64,000 nt of DNA from Pleurocapsa sp. MO_226.B13 (GCA_030064795.1 JASJEI010000006.1:5743-69742); one strand, 5' to 3'; shown: positions 44,241 to 53,595, numbered from the stretch's first letter. Translations and numbers: made by a program. The notes: generated from the sequence alone by a model not told the origin.

Positions 44241-45893
44241 ATGACTCAACTTGCACCTCCAAACCAGCCAACTGAAACCCATCATGCACACGAAGAGCTT
44301 AGTTGGCGACGCTATTTTAGCTTCAGTACCGACCATAAAGTAATTGGCATCCAATATATAGTCACGGCATTTTTCTTTTACCTAGTCGCTGGTATCCTTG
44401 CCATGATTATGCGGGGCGAATTAATTACCCCCGAACCAGATTTAGTCGATCGCACGGTATATAACGCTCTGTATACCATGCACGGCACGATTATGCTGTT
44501 TGGTTGGATGTTTCCCGTGTTGGTTGGATTTTCCAATTATCTAGCTCCGATAATGATTGGGGCGCGAGACATGGCTTTTCCCCGTCTCAACGCAGCAGCA
44601 TTCTGGATGGTTCCCGTGTTCGGAATCTTATTTATTCTCAGCTTCCTCGTCCCTGGTGGCCCCGCTCAAGCGGGTTGGTGGTCATATCCCCCCGTCAGCA
44701 TTCAAAATCCGAGTGGCTCTTGGCTTAACGGTGAATTTTTCTGGCTTTTGGCAGTAGCATTGTCTGGCATATCCTCAATTATGGGGGCAGTCAATTTTGT
44801 CACCACTATCGCCCGAATGCGTTGCCCTGGAATGAGCTGGTTTAAAATGCCAGCTTTTGTTTGGACGGTATTAGCAGCCCAAATTATTCAACTGTTTGGA
44901 CTACCTGCTTTGACTGCTGGTGTAATGATGCTAATGTGCGACCTAAGTTTTGGTACTACCTTTTTCGATCCCGCCCAAGGTGGCAATCCCGTTCTCTTTC
45001 AGCATTTTTTCTGGTTTTATTCCCATCCTGCGGTTTATGTAATGATTCTGCCAGTCTTTGGCATTTTTTCGGAAGTTTTTCCCGTCTACGCCCGCAAACC
45101 CTTGTTTGGCTACAAAGTAGTAGCTGTTTCTTCCCTAATCATTACTGGATTGAGTGCAGTTGTCTGGGTACACCATATGTTTGCCAGTGACACTCCCGAT
45201 TGGATGCGGGTTTTGTTTATGTTTTCGACGATGCTGATTTCTGTACCTACAGGAATCAAAGTATTTGCCTGGGTAGGAACGATTTGGGGTGGTAAACTCC
45301 GTCTCGATACGCCCATGCTATTTGCTTTAGGGGGTCTGATCAATTTTGTCTTTTCTGGGATTACGGGAATTATGCTCTCCTCCGTTCCCATCGATATTCA
45401 CGTCAACAATACCTATTTTGTAGTCGGACACTTCCACTATGTTATTTATGGAGCGATCGTCTTCGGTATATATGCTGGCGTTTATCACTGGTTTCCTAAG
45501 ATGACAGGAAAAATGTACTATGAAGGACTGGGTAAGCTTCACTTCTGGCTAACCTTTATCGGTACTACCCTCAATTTCCTGCCCATGCATCCTTTAGGCT
45601 TGATGGGAATGCCTAGACGAGTTGCTTCCTACGATCCCGAATTTGCTTTTTGGAACGTGATTGCTAGTGTTGGTGCGTTTTTATTGGGTGTGTCCACTGT
45701 ACCTTTTCTACTCAATATGATTAGTTCTTGGATTGCTGGTAAACAAGCTCCAAATAATCCCTGGCGTGCAATTGGCTTGGAATGGCTGTTGACTTCTCCT
45801 CCTGATGTCGAAAACTTTGAAGAACTTCCTGTAGTGATCTCAGAACCCTATGGTTATGGTAAGTCAGAACCACTAACCGAAAATATGGGATGA
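44241..45893 (+). CDS. ctaD: Alternative terminal oxidase subunit I (haem-copper oxidase)
   Basis: A 550-residue, 12-helix catalytic subunit reducing O2 to water. Ligands: MHGTIMLFGW (haem histidine), FWFYSHPAVYVMILP (CuB histidine and the cross-linked tyrosine), VHHMFASD (CuB pair) and VVGHFHYVIYGA (haem histidines). The motif is YSHPxVY instead of GHPEVY, so the D-channel glutamate is replaced by the YS form: an A2-type oxidase. With CuA-less ctaC this is an alternative (ARTO-type) oxidase working at the plasma or thylakoid membrane. 96 bp after ctaC. Confidence 0.95.
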   Translation: MTQLAPPNQPTETHHAHEELSWRRYFSFSTDHKVIGIQYIVTAFFFYLVAGILAMIMRGELITPEPDLVDRTVYNALYTMHGTIMLFGWMFPVLVGFSNYLAPIMIGARDMAFPRLNAAAFWMVPVFGILFILSFLVPGGPAQAGWWSYPPVSIQNPSGSWLNGEFFWLLAVALSGISSIMGAVNFVTTIARMRCPGMSWFKMPAFVWTVLAAQIIQLFGLPALTAGVMMLMCDLSFGTTFFDPAQGGNPVLFQHFFWFYSHPAVYVMILPVFGIFSEVFPVYARKPLFGYKVVAVSSLIITGLSAVVWVHHMFASDTPDWMRVLFMFSTMLISVPTGIKVFAWVGTIWGGKLRLDTPMLFALGGLINFVFSGITGIMLSSVPIDIHVNNTYFVVGHFHYVIYGAIVFGIYAGVYHWFPKMTGKMYYEGLGKLHFWLTFIGTTLNFLPMHPLGLMGMPRRVASYDPEFAFWNVIASVGAFLLGVSTVPFLLNMISSWIAGKQAPNNPWRAIGLEWLLTSPPDVENFEELPVVISEPYGYGKSEPLTENMG

Positions 45894-45926
45894 GGAAAAA
45901 AAGGAACGAGGAACAAGCCACTAACC

Positions 45927-45995
45927 GTAAGGTGGGCAAATTTATCAATAGGCTAAGGTCGATCGGGTAAAAATTCCTCTATTTGCCCACCCTAC
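45927..45995. repeat. MITE-like hairpin element, copy 1 (inside the cta operon)
   Basis: 69 bp with inverted ends GTAAGGTGGGCAAAT / ATTTGCCCACCCTAC (14 of 15 positions). It shares ends and interior words (GGCTAAG, GTAAAAATTCCT) with the element at 47588. It lies between ctaD and ctaE. Confidence 0.82.
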
Positions 45996-46025
45996 CCACT
46001 AACTAACCACTAATCACTAAATATT

Positions 46026-46649
46026 ATGACCAGTATAGATCGCGCTCTAGAACCAGAGCAATTAAACCATTCTAGCCATGCAATAGCACACGAACACGAA
46101 CATGATGAAGCTGGCAATAGTATGTTTGGCTTCCTGACCTTCTTGCTCTCTGAAAGCGTTATTTTTCTCTGTTTTTTTGCAGGCTACATCGTTTATAAAA
46201 CCACAACCTCTAACTGGCTTCCTCCTGGTGTAGAAGGGCTAGAAGTCAAAGATCCTGCTATCAATACCATTGTTTTGGTTTCCAGTAGTTTTGTCATCTA
46301 TATTGCCGAACGCTATCTTCACGTCAAAAATCTCTGGGGATTTCGCTTTTTTTGGTTGCTAACTATGGCAATGGGTAGCTACTTCCTTTACGGACAAGCA
46401 GTTGAATGGAATAGCCTGAAATTTGGCTTTTCTTCAGGTGTATTTGGCGGAACATTTTACCTACTCACTGGTTTTCACGGCTTGCACGTCTTTACTGGCG
46501 TGCTGCTTCAGGGAATTATGCTGATTCGTTCCTTTTTTCCTAATAACTATGAAGACGGGCAATTTGGCGTAGAAGCGACTTCTCTATTTTGGCACTTTGT
46601 CGATGTGATTTGGATTATTTTGTTTATTTTGATCTACATCTGGCAATAA
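46026..46649 (+). CDS. ctaE: Alternative terminal oxidase subunit III
   Basis: A 207-residue, five-helix COX3-type subunit. Seen: FGFLTFLLSESVIFLCFFAGYIVYK (first helix with the conserved glutamate), LTGFHGLHVFTGVLLQG and ATSLFWHFVDVIWIILFILIYIW, the standard ending. Shorter than mitochondrial COX3 by two helices, as in quinol oxidases and cyanobacterial forms. Separated from ctaD by 132 bp that include a MITE-like hairpin, which may change its expression relative to ctaCD. Confidence 0.93.
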   Translation: MTSIDRALEPEQLNHSSHAIAHEHEHDEAGNSMFGFLTFLLSESVIFLCFFAGYIVYKTTTSNWLPPGVEGLEVKDPAINTIVLVSSSFVIYIAERYLHVKNLWGFRFFWLLTMAMGSYFLYGQAVEWNSLKFGFSSGVFGGTFYLLTGFHGLHVFTGVLLQGIMLIRSFFPNNYEDGQFGVEATSLFWHFVDVIWIILFILIYIWQ

Positions 46650-47121
46650 TACCGCTAGTTGCGATCGCGATTAAATAATCGCGATCGCATTAAACTCAAT
46701 ACATTAAAGGACAGAAAGCAGAAATCAAACCTTTTTGGCAACGCGCAACACCTGTGGAGCGAGGGCGAGATTTCCGAGAATGGGTTTCTCAACTTTCCCA
46801 TACCAGCCCAAGTCTTCCAGATTAAGCTTTTAATCGTAACAGCATTTACGACTAATGACAAAATATTTGCTGGATACAAATGTTAATAGTTCAATAGATT
46901 TAACTTAACAACGCCGAACAAATAACTCTCTTCGCGCCTTTGCCCCCGTATGCGATGGGGACTTGTCCTCGTCGCTTTGAGGATAAACGTCTTTGCGTGA
47001 GACAAATTTAATGCATTGGGTCGATCGATAACTATTACAGTGAATCTCCAAGAAATACCCAATTCTACAAATCAACAATAATCGATTAAAAGCATTTACG
47101 ATCGCTCTTTTAAATAAATAT
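46650..47121. other. Intergenic region after the cta operon
   Basis: 472 bp. Two HIP1-containing arms (GCGATCGCGATTAAATAATCGCGATCGC, 46661-46688) form a hairpin just after ctaE that may end transcription. The rest holds GAGAATGGGTTTCTC and CCCCGTATGCGATGGGG small hairpins but no gene; overlapping short frames on both strands look like chance. Confidence 0.5.
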
Positions 47122-47571
47122 ATGTGCATTGAGCTAAAAGAGGTAACTAAAAATAATTGGATTGACTGTATCGATCTATCTTTGTATCCCGAACAAGAGG
47201 GGAACTTAGCTGCCAATGTAGCCACAATTGCCGAATCGAAGTTTGAACCACATTATCAACTAAGAGCAATTTATAAAAAAGAAAAAGTAATTGGTTTTTT
47301 AGCTTTTTGTGTAGAAGACGATCCCCCAAACCCAGAACTTTATTGGCTATTTAGATTCATGATTGATAAAAATTTTCAAGGTCAAGGCTATGGCACAAAA
47401 GCTTTAAAACTTGTTATTGAAGAAATCAAAAATTTGGGTGCAAAACGAATTCAGACCATGCACAAACCTAAAAACAAAATAGCAGGAAAACTTTATCAAA
47501 AAATTGGATTTTCTTATATTGGCAATCTCGATGACGGAGATTTACTGATGGAGATGTCGATCGAGAATTAA
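47122..47571 (+). CDS. GNAT family N-acetyltransferase, possibly diamine/spermidine type
   Basis: A 149-residue GNAT enzyme transferring acetyl from acetyl-CoA. Motif A is FMIDKNFQGQGYGTKALKLVIEEI (Q-x-x-G-x-G), the beta4 strand is YWLFRFMID, and motif B ends KLYQKIGFSYIG. The N-terminus LKEVTKNNWIDCIDLSLYPEQEGNLAANVATIAES resembles BltD/PaiA-like polyamine acetyltransferases, so a polyamine substrate is possible. Single gene; a MITE-like element follows 17 bp after its stop. Confidence 0.8.
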   Translation: MCIELKEVTKNNWIDCIDLSLYPEQEGNLAANVATIAESKFEPHYQLRAIYKKEKVIGFLAFCVEDDPPNPELYWLFRFMIDKNFQGQGYGTKALKLVIEEIKNLGAKRIQTMHKPKNKIAGKLYQKIGFSYIGNLDDGDLLMEMSIEN

Positions 47572-47587
47572 CCATTAGCAATCAACC

Positions 47588-47655
47588 GTAAGGTGGGCAA
47601 AATTATCTTTCGGCTAAGTTGTAAAGGTAAAAATTCCTAAATTTGCCCACCCTAC
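47588..47655. repeat. MITE-like hairpin element, copy 2
   Basis: 68 bp, ends GTAAGGTGGGCAAAA / ATTTGCCCACCCTAC. About three quarters of its bases match copy 1 at 45927-45995 in the same orientation, including the flank ACC before GTAAGG. Confidence 0.82.
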
Positions 47656-47685
47656 TAACAACTAACAACTAACCATTAACAAATC

Positions 47686-49176
47686 ATGATTATCGACGAC
47701 CAATTTTACGATGTAATTATTGTTGGCACTGGTGCGGGTGGTGGTACGCTAACTCGTAAACTAGCTCAAGCTGGCAAGAAAATTCTGGTATTAGAACGAG
47801 GAGAATTTACCGAAAAAGAAAGTTCGGAATTAGTAGAAGTAGAAGTATTCAAAAAAGAAGATTATCATTCCCCAGAACAGTGGTACGATCGCGATGAAGA
47901 ACCGTTTCATCCCCAGGCTAGCTATTGTGTGGGCGGTAATACCAAAATCTATAGTGGGGCGTTATTACGACTGCGGGAAAGGGATTTCGAGCAAGTACAG
48001 CACCAAGAAGGAATTTCCCCTGAGTGGGGTTTAAAATATCAAGATTTTGAACCCTATTACACTGAAGCAGAACAACTCTATCGCGCCCATGGTAAAGCAG
48101 GGGACGATCCCACCGAACCCCCCAGAAGTAAAGATTATCCCCTCGCACCAGTAGAACGTATTCCTCAAATTGAGGAACTAGGCGATCGCTTATCTAAATA
48201 CGGACTGCATCCTGCATATCTTCCCATTGGGATCGGCGATGAAGGGCGTACGGACTCTGAAGATACGGGGGTAAGTCCTGCAATTCGGGCTGGAGGCGAT
48301 ATTACTCTTAAAACTTCGGCAAAAGTTGTCTCTTTACATACCAATCCTACGGGAACGTCAGTAAAAGCAGTCCAAGCAGAGATAAAAGGACAATCTTTTC
48401 TATTTATGGGAGATCTTATCGTTCTTTCCTGCGGGGCGATAAATTCTGCTGCTTTATTGTTGCGATCGGCTAACGCCAAACATCCCAACGGATTGGCTAA
48501 TAGTTCCGATTTAGTAGGGCGTAACCTGATGAAACACCTAATGACAGTGATTCTACAGCAGTCTCCCCAATCTAATTCGGGTTTATTTCAACGTACTATG
48601 TACATCAATGACTTTTACTGGGGTGACGAAGATTTTCCCTATCCCATGGGACACATCCAAGATTCAGGAGGCATTCTCCAAGACGTGATCTTTTCTGAAT
48701 CACCACCATTACTATCCGTAGCTGCCAAACTGATGCCTGGATTTGGTTTAAAACAACTGGCAAAACGTTCTCTCGGCTGGTGGTTGCAAACTGAAGATTT
48801 ACCCGATCCCAAAAACCGCGTTTATCTCAAAGGAGAAAAACTACATCTAGACTATACGCCGAATAACTTAGAAGCACACGATCGCCTGTTGTATCGTTGG
48901 CAAGAAGTTTTAAAAGCCACAGATAAACAATCTCGCGGTATCCATCCCCACGGTAGCACCCCAATTCAGGTAGTCGCCCATCAATGTGGAACTTGTCGTT
49001 TTGGAGAAGATCCTCAATCTTCTGTCTTGGATCTCAACTGTCGCACCCACGATCTCGATAATCTTTATGTGGTAGACAGTAGTTTCTTTCCTTCTAGTGC
49101 AGCAGTAAGCCCTGCTTTAACCGTAATTGCTAATGCTCTAAGAGTTGCAGATAAATTAGTTGAAAGACTAGCTTAG
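47686..49176 (+). CDS. GMC family FAD oxidoreductase
   Basis: A 496-residue flavoprotein oxidising an alcohol group of an unknown substrate. N-terminal FAD-binding motif VIIVGTGAGGGTLTRKLAQAGKKILVLERG (~11-40) with G-x-G-x-x-G; GGNTKIYSGALLR is the GMC segment contacting FAD; GDLIVLSCGAINSAALLLRS is the second FAD segment. The C-terminus has VAHQCGTCRFGEDPQSSVLDLNCRTHDLDNLYVVDSSFFPSSAAVSPALT, with the catalytic His region and PALT motif of cholesterol-oxidase-like GMC enzymes. No clear signal peptide. Monocistronic. Confidence 0.9.
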   Translation: MIIDDQFYDVIIVGTGAGGGTLTRKLAQAGKKILVLERGEFTEKESSELVEVEVFKKEDYHSPEQWYDRDEEPFHPQASYCVGGNTKIYSGALLRLRERDFEQVQHQEGISPEWGLKYQDFEPYYTEAEQLYRAHGKAGDDPTEPPRSKDYPLAPVERIPQIEELGDRLSKYGLHPAYLPIGIGDEGRTDSEDTGVSPAIRAGGDITLKTSAKVVSLHTNPTGTSVKAVQAEIKGQSFLFMGDLIVLSCGAINSAALLLRSANAKHPNGLANSSDLVGRNLMKHLMTVILQQSPQSNSGLFQRTMYINDFYWGDEDFPYPMGHIQDSGGILQDVIFSESPPLLSVAAKLMPGFGLKQLAKRSLGWWLQTEDLPDPKNRVYLKGEKLHLDYTPNNLEAHDRLLYRWQEVLKATDKQSRGIHPHGSTPIQVVAHQCGTCRFGEDPQSSVLDLNCRTHDLDNLYVVDSSFFPSSAAVSPALTVIANALRVADKLVERLA

Positions 49177-49731
49177 GTCACTAGAGCGATCGTTTATAGC
49201 AGTTTTGATAATAAAAATGGCGCGACGAAAATCCCTTACCCTTGTGGTCGGGGAAAAGTCGCGCCATTATCTTCTTGAAACAGCATAGTCATCAGTTTGT
49301 ACTTTGAATTTTAGTTGATATATTCGTTACTCATATTTGATAATTTATTTATCGGCGATCGCATCTTCCACAAATTCAAAAAAATCTTAGTGTTTTGTAT
49401 TAGTTTTATTAGTTATATGTCATTTAGGTTTTCGACACAATCAAAGCCATAGTTTACATACAACAAAATAAGAAATTCCAACAATATGGCATCTGTAAAT
49501 TTTACTCCTGTAGATTCGCAGTTAGACAGTAACTCTATTCCAGACATCTATCTGATTTAAAATTGCTACTTGCTACTTACTACTTTCGAGCAAATAAATA
49601 GAAACGATCCGTAATTTCTCTAAATATTATTTTTCCGATGCTATGTTATCGTTATGCGTTCAGACAATAATCTGTGAATTCACGGCAGAATTATCTCTGA
49701 TTATCGTATGAGAAGTTATGGAAAAAGCCTC
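49177..49731. other. Intergenic region upstream of rfbC
   Basis: 555 bp counted to the chosen rfbC start. Holds a strong hairpin (49216-49268), an unsupported 24-codon frame at 49486-49560 and AT-rich DNA. No RNA gene recognised. Confidence 0.55.
49216..49268. repeat. Strong GC-rich hairpin
   Basis: A perfect 11-bp stem AATGGCGCGAC / GTCGCGCCATT (49216-49226, 49258-49268) with a 31-nt loop that itself contains pairing CCC and GGGG tracts (TCCCTTACCCTTGTGGTCGGGG). No T-run follows on the plus strand. Possible 3' end of the GMC gene, small MITE or structured RNA. Confidence 0.6.
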
Positions 49732-50277
49732 ATGGAAGTTATTCAGACCACAATTCCCGATGTTTTAATTATCGAACCCAAAGTATTTGGGGACGATCGC
49801 GGTTTTTTTATGGAAAGCTTCAACGAACAGAACTTTAGAGCCAAAACAGGCGTGAAAACTCACTTTGTTCAGGACAACCACTCGCGTTCGGCTAAAAACG
49901 TTCTGCGGGGTTTACACTATCAAATCAAGCAACCTCAAGGGAAATTAGTCAGAGTAGTGTCAGGCGAAGTATATGATGTAGCAGTAGATATTCGCAAGAG
50001 TTCTGCTACTTTTGGACAGTGGACTGGATGTCTTTTAAGCGAAACCAACAAAAGACAGCTTTGGGTACCTCCTGGCTTCGCTCATGGCTTTGTAGTACTG
50101 TCTGAAAGGGCAGATTTTTTGTATAAAACCACAGACTATTACGCGCCAGAATACGAGCGTTCGATTTTATGGAACGACCCTGGACTAAATATAGACTGGA
50201 AAATAATCGATGAGCCAGTCTTGTCAGCAAAAGATAAAGCAGGAGTACCTTTAGAACAAGCTGAGGTGTTCGCATGA
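49732..50277 (+). CDS. rfbC: dTDP-4-dehydrorhamnose 3,5-epimerase
   Basis: RmlC, third step of dTDP-L-rhamnose synthesis. Start at ATG 49732 (MEVIQTTIPDVLIIEPKVFGDDRGFF) gives 181 residues, the family length; ATG 49708 adds eight unrelated residues. The catalytic histidine is H62 in LRGLHYQ, with the K71/R74 region QGKLVRVVSGEV and Y132 in YKTTDYYAPE. Cupin fold, homodimer, cytosolic. First of the co-oriented rfbCDAB operon; its stop overlaps the rfbD start by 4 bp (ATGA). Confidence 0.95.
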   Translation: MEVIQTTIPDVLIIEPKVFGDDRGFFMESFNEQNFRAKTGVKTHFVQDNHSRSAKNVLRGLHYQIKQPQGKLVRVVSGEVYDVAVDIRKSSATFGQWTGCLLSETNKRQLWVPPGFAHGFVVLSERADFLYKTTDYYAPEYERSILWNDPGLNIDWKIIDEPVLSAKDKAGVPLEQAEVFA

Positions 50278-51176
50278 GCAAAATATTACTTACAGGAGTT
50301 ACTGGACAAGTCGGTCAAGAATTAAAACAGACTCTTGCACCTCTAGGAGAAGTTATCGGGGTTAGTAGACAAGAACTCGATCTTAGTCAACCAGAACAAA
50401 TTCAACAGCAAATTGCCCAGATTAAGCCCAATATAATTGTTAATGGGGGGGCATACACGGCGGTAGACAAGGCAGAACAAGAAACCGAATTAGCCATGGC
50501 AATTAATGCTCGTGCGCCCAAAGCGATCGCCATAGCAGCCCAAGAGATAGATGCAACCGTGGTACATATTTCTACAGATTATGTGTTTAACGGTCAAAAC
50601 CATACTCCCTATTTAGAAACCGATCCAACCGCTCCATTAGGAGTATATGGCAAATCAAAGTTACTAGGAGAAATCGGAGTCCGAGAAAACTGCGATCGCC
50701 ATATTATTCTGCGTACTGCTTGGGTATATGGTTCTAGAGGACATGGTAACTTTGTCAAAACTATGCTTAGATTGGGGGAAACCAAAACAGAATTAAAAAT
50801 CGTCAGCGATCAAATCGGTAGTCCTACTTGGTCTTACGATATTGCTTGGGCAATTGCTAAATTATTGAATAGATCGAGAGAAGATTCCAGCATGAAAGGA
50901 ACTTATAACTTTAGTAGTAGTGGTGTTGCTAGTTGGTACGATTTAGCAGTAGCCACCTTCTCTGAAGCCAAACAATTAGGCTTTCCGCTCAAGATCGAGC
51001 GAGTTTTACCCATTACTACAGCAGACTATCCAACCCCAGCCAAACGCCCTGCATATTCAGTTTTATCCAAAGTCAAATTTATCGAAGCATTGGGAGTTTA
51101 TCCCCCTCACTGGCGCGAATCTTTAAAAAAAATGCTTGCTGAATGGCAAACTCTAAAAAAGCTAATAACTAAATAA
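50274..51176 (+). CDS. rfbD: dTDP-4-dehydrorhamnose reductase
   Basis: RmlD, 300 residues, the last step of dTDP-L-rhamnose synthesis, NADPH-dependent. Seen: LLTGVTGQVGQELKQTL (Rossmann G-x-x-G-x-x-G), INGGAYTAVDKAEQE-type stretch (VNGGAYTAVDKAEQ), STDYVFNG (catalytic serine/threonine), and YGKSKLLGE with the Y-x-x-x-K pair. Overlaps rfbC by 4 bp and is followed by rfbA after 41 bp. Confidence 0.96.
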   Translation: MSKILLTGVTGQVGQELKQTLAPLGEVIGVSRQELDLSQPEQIQQQIAQIKPNIIVNGGAYTAVDKAEQETELAMAINARAPKAIAIAAQEIDATVVHISTDYVFNGQNHTPYLETDPTAPLGVYGKSKLLGEIGVRENCDRHIILRTAWVYGSRGHGNFVKTMLRLGETKTELKIVSDQIGSPTWSYDIAWAIAKLLNRSREDSSMKGTYNFSSSGVASWYDLAVATFSEAKQLGFPLKIERVLPITTADYPTPAKRPAYSVLSKVKFIEALGVYPPHWRESLKKMLAEWQTLKKLITK

Positions 51177-51217
51177 CTAATAAAAAATTTAAAATCGATC
51201 GCAACCAATCAAAAAAC

Positions 51218-52291
51218 ATGAAAGCAATAATTCTCTCGGGTGGTAAAGGTACAAGATTACGTCCTCTAACCTATACAGGAGCAAAACAACTAGTCCCCGT
51301 AGCCAATAAACCTATCCTCTGGTACGGTATTGAATCGATTGTCGCAGCAGGTATTACCGAAATTGGCATTATCATTAGTCCCGAAACAGGAGAAGAAGTA
51401 AAATCCAAAACAGGTAATGGCGATCGCTTTGGGGCAAAAATCACTTATATTAAACAGGAGCAACCATTAGGACTGGCTCATGCAGTTAAGGTAGCACAAC
51501 CCTTTTTGGGTGATTCTCCCTTTGTCATGTATTTGGGAGATAACTTGGTCGAAAGCCAGTTAGATTTATTTTTAGATAAATTCAATTCTCAACACCTAGA
51601 CGCTCTAACCTTACTTTGTGAAGTAGAAAACCCCAGTGCATTCGGGGTGGCAAAAGTAGACGAGACTGGTAAAGTACTAGAACTGATTGAAAAACCCAAA
51701 AATCCCCCTTCCAATCTGGCATTAGTGGGAGTATACCTATTTTCAACCGCAATTCATCAGGCGATCGCCAATATCCAACCCTCTGCTAGGGGCGAATTGG
51801 AAATTACCGATGCCATTCAATATCTGATCGACCAACAAAAAAGCGTTGCCTCCTTTAAACTAGCAGGATGGTGGTTAGATACGGGAAAAAAAGACGACCT
51901 TCTCGCTGCCAACCAGATTATCTTAGATACTTGCTTGGAATCTACTCTAGAAGGAACAATAGACGAGTCAAGTAAACTGAGTGGTCGAGTTCATGTCGGG
52001 GAAGGGTCTAAAATAATCAATTCGATGATTCGTGGCCCTGTAACTATCGGTAAAAACTGTCAGATCCAAAATTGCTTTATCGGCCCTTATAGTAGCATCG
52101 CCGACGACTCAACTCTGATTGATATAGACATCGAGCATAGCGTAATTTTAAAAGGAGCAAGTCTAGCAGGAATTAGCGATCGCATTGTCGATAGCCTGGT
52201 GGGAGAAAGAGCGCAGCTAAAAGTTGCTCCCCAACGTCCCAAAGCCTTACGCTTTATGATTGGTGATGATTCTAAGATTGAATTAACTTAA
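51218..52291 (+). CDS. rfbA: Glucose-1-phosphate thymidylyltransferase, long form
   Basis: A 357-residue RmlA-type nucleotidyltransferase, first step of the dTDP-rhamnose pathway. The signature ILSGGKGTRLRPLTYTGAKQLVPVANKP is at the N-terminus, then VMYLGDNL (metal Asp) and FGVAKVDETGKVLELIEKPKNP. It is ~65 residues longer than the E. coli-type RmlA: residues ~245-345 are a left-handed beta-helix with hexapeptide-like repeats (GRVHVGEGSKIINSMIRGPVTIGKNCQIQNCFIGPYSSI), as in the StrD/archaeal long class. Confidence 0.94.
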   Translation: MKAIILSGGKGTRLRPLTYTGAKQLVPVANKPILWYGIESIVAAGITEIGIIISPETGEEVKSKTGNGDRFGAKITYIKQEQPLGLAHAVKVAQPFLGDSPFVMYLGDNLVESQLDLFLDKFNSQHLDALTLLCEVENPSAFGVAKVDETGKVLELIEKPKNPPSNLALVGVYLFSTAIHQAIANIQPSARGELEITDAIQYLIDQQKSVASFKLAGWWLDTGKKDDLLAANQIILDTCLESTLEGTIDESSKLSGRVHVGEGSKIINSMIRGPVTIGKNCQIQNCFIGPYSSIADDSTLIDIDIEHSVILKGASLAGISDRIVDSLVGERAQLKVAPQRPKALRFMIGDDSKIELT

Positions 52292-52388
52292 TTTCGTTAT
52301 CCATTTAATTTGTTTTTTATACAGCTATTAGCTATTAGCTCTTAGCTTTTTTTAGACAATTCTGATTTAGTTAATTATTTCAATTTTT

Positions 52389-53468
52389 ATGGCACAAGAA
52401 AATAGAAAGGCTCGTAAGATCTTGATTACAGGCGGGGCGGGGTTTATTGGTTCTAACTTCGTGCATCACTGGTGCAATAGCTACCCAGGCGATCGCGTGG
52501 TAGTGTTAGACGCTCTTACCTATGCGGGAAATAAAAACAATTTAGCCAGTTTAATCGGGAATGCTAATCTCAAGTTTGTCCACGGTGATATCTGCGATCG
52601 CACTTTAGTAGATAACCTTTTAGAGTCAGAAGATATAGATACCGTAGCGCATTTTGCTGCGGAGTCTCATGTAGACCGCTCGATCCTGGGGCCAGGGGCA
52701 TTTGTCCAAACTAATGTAGTCGGTACATTTACTCTGTTAGAAGCCTTTCGCCAACGTTGGAACCAGAGAGAACAACCCCAAGGCGATCGCTTTTTGCACG
52801 TTTCCACAGATGAAGTTTATGGCAGCTTAGAACCAGACGACCCAGCTTTTAGCGAAACCACACCCTATTCTCCCAATAGTCCTTATTCAGCCTCCAAAGC
52901 AGGAAGCGATCACCTAGCACGGGCATATTTCCATACCTACAAAATGCCCACCATAATTACCAACTGTTCTAACAACTACGGGCCTTATCATTTTCCCGAA
53001 AAGTTAATTCCCCTGATGTGCATTAACATCCTCTTGGGTAAACCCCTTCCCGTATATGGTGATGGGCAAAACATCAGAGATTGGCTTTATGTCGAAGACC
53101 ACTGTCGCGCTTTAGATGTAGTGATTCACCAAGGTCAACCAGGAGAAACCTATAACGTAGGTGGTAATAACGAAGTCAAAAATATCGACCTAGTAGAACA
53201 ACTGTGCGAACTAATGGACGAACTCGCACCAGATCTACCAGTAAGTCCCGCAAAAAAACTCATTACCTTTGTCAAAGACCGTGCGGGACACGATCGCCGT
53301 TATGCCATTGATGCTAGCAAAATCAAACGCGAACTCGGCTGGACTCCCCAAGAAACCGTAGCAGGAGGCTTGCGCCGTACCGTGGAATGGTATCTGAATA
53401 ATCGCGACTGGTGGCAACCACTACTAAGTGAAGAATACAAAAATTATTATGCCAAAGTTTACAGTTAA
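52389..53468 (+). CDS. rfbB: dTDP-glucose 4,6-dehydratase
   Basis: RmlB, 359 residues, an extended SDR converting dTDP-glucose to dTDP-4-keto-6-deoxyglucose with bound NAD. Seen: [40 protein letters not shown] (catalytic Thr-Asp-Glu), [15 protein letters not shown] (Y-x-x-x-K), and [18 protein letters not shown]. Completes the four-gene rhamnose operon, so the organism can make rhamnose for O-antigen, sheath or extracellular polysaccharide. Confidence 0.97.
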   Translation: MAQENRKARKILITGGAGFIGSNFVHHWCNSYPGDRVVVLDALTYAGNKNNLASLIGNANLKFVHGDICDRTLVDNLLESEDIDTVAHFAAESHVDRSILGPGAFVQTNVVGTFTLLEAFRQRWNQREQPQGDRFLHVSTDEVYGSLEPDDPAFSETTPYSPNSPYSASKAGSDHLARAYFHTYKMPTIITNCSNNYGPYHFPEKLIPLMCINILLGKPLPVYGDGQNIRDWLYVEDHCRALDVVIHQGQPGETYNVGGNNEVKNIDLVEQLCELMDELAPDLPVSPAKKLITFVKDRAGHDRRYAIDASKIKRELGWTPQETVAGGLRRTVEWYLNNRDWWQPLLSEEYKNYYAKVYS

Positions 53469-53595
53469 AACTGCTTCTTAGATCGGGTTCGATCGAACAA
53501 TTAAACGTTGTGGCTTGAAGATTTAGGGGCTTAGGGATAACTAAAATCTTCCTTCCTCGCTCCTCGTTCCTCGTTCCTCGTTCCTTCTCCTTCCT

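Noticed and set aside
49486..49560. 24-codon frame (MASVNFTPVDSQLDSNSIPD) upstream of rfbC
   Set aside because: Could be the truncated start of an RTX-type protein, but it is too short to support.
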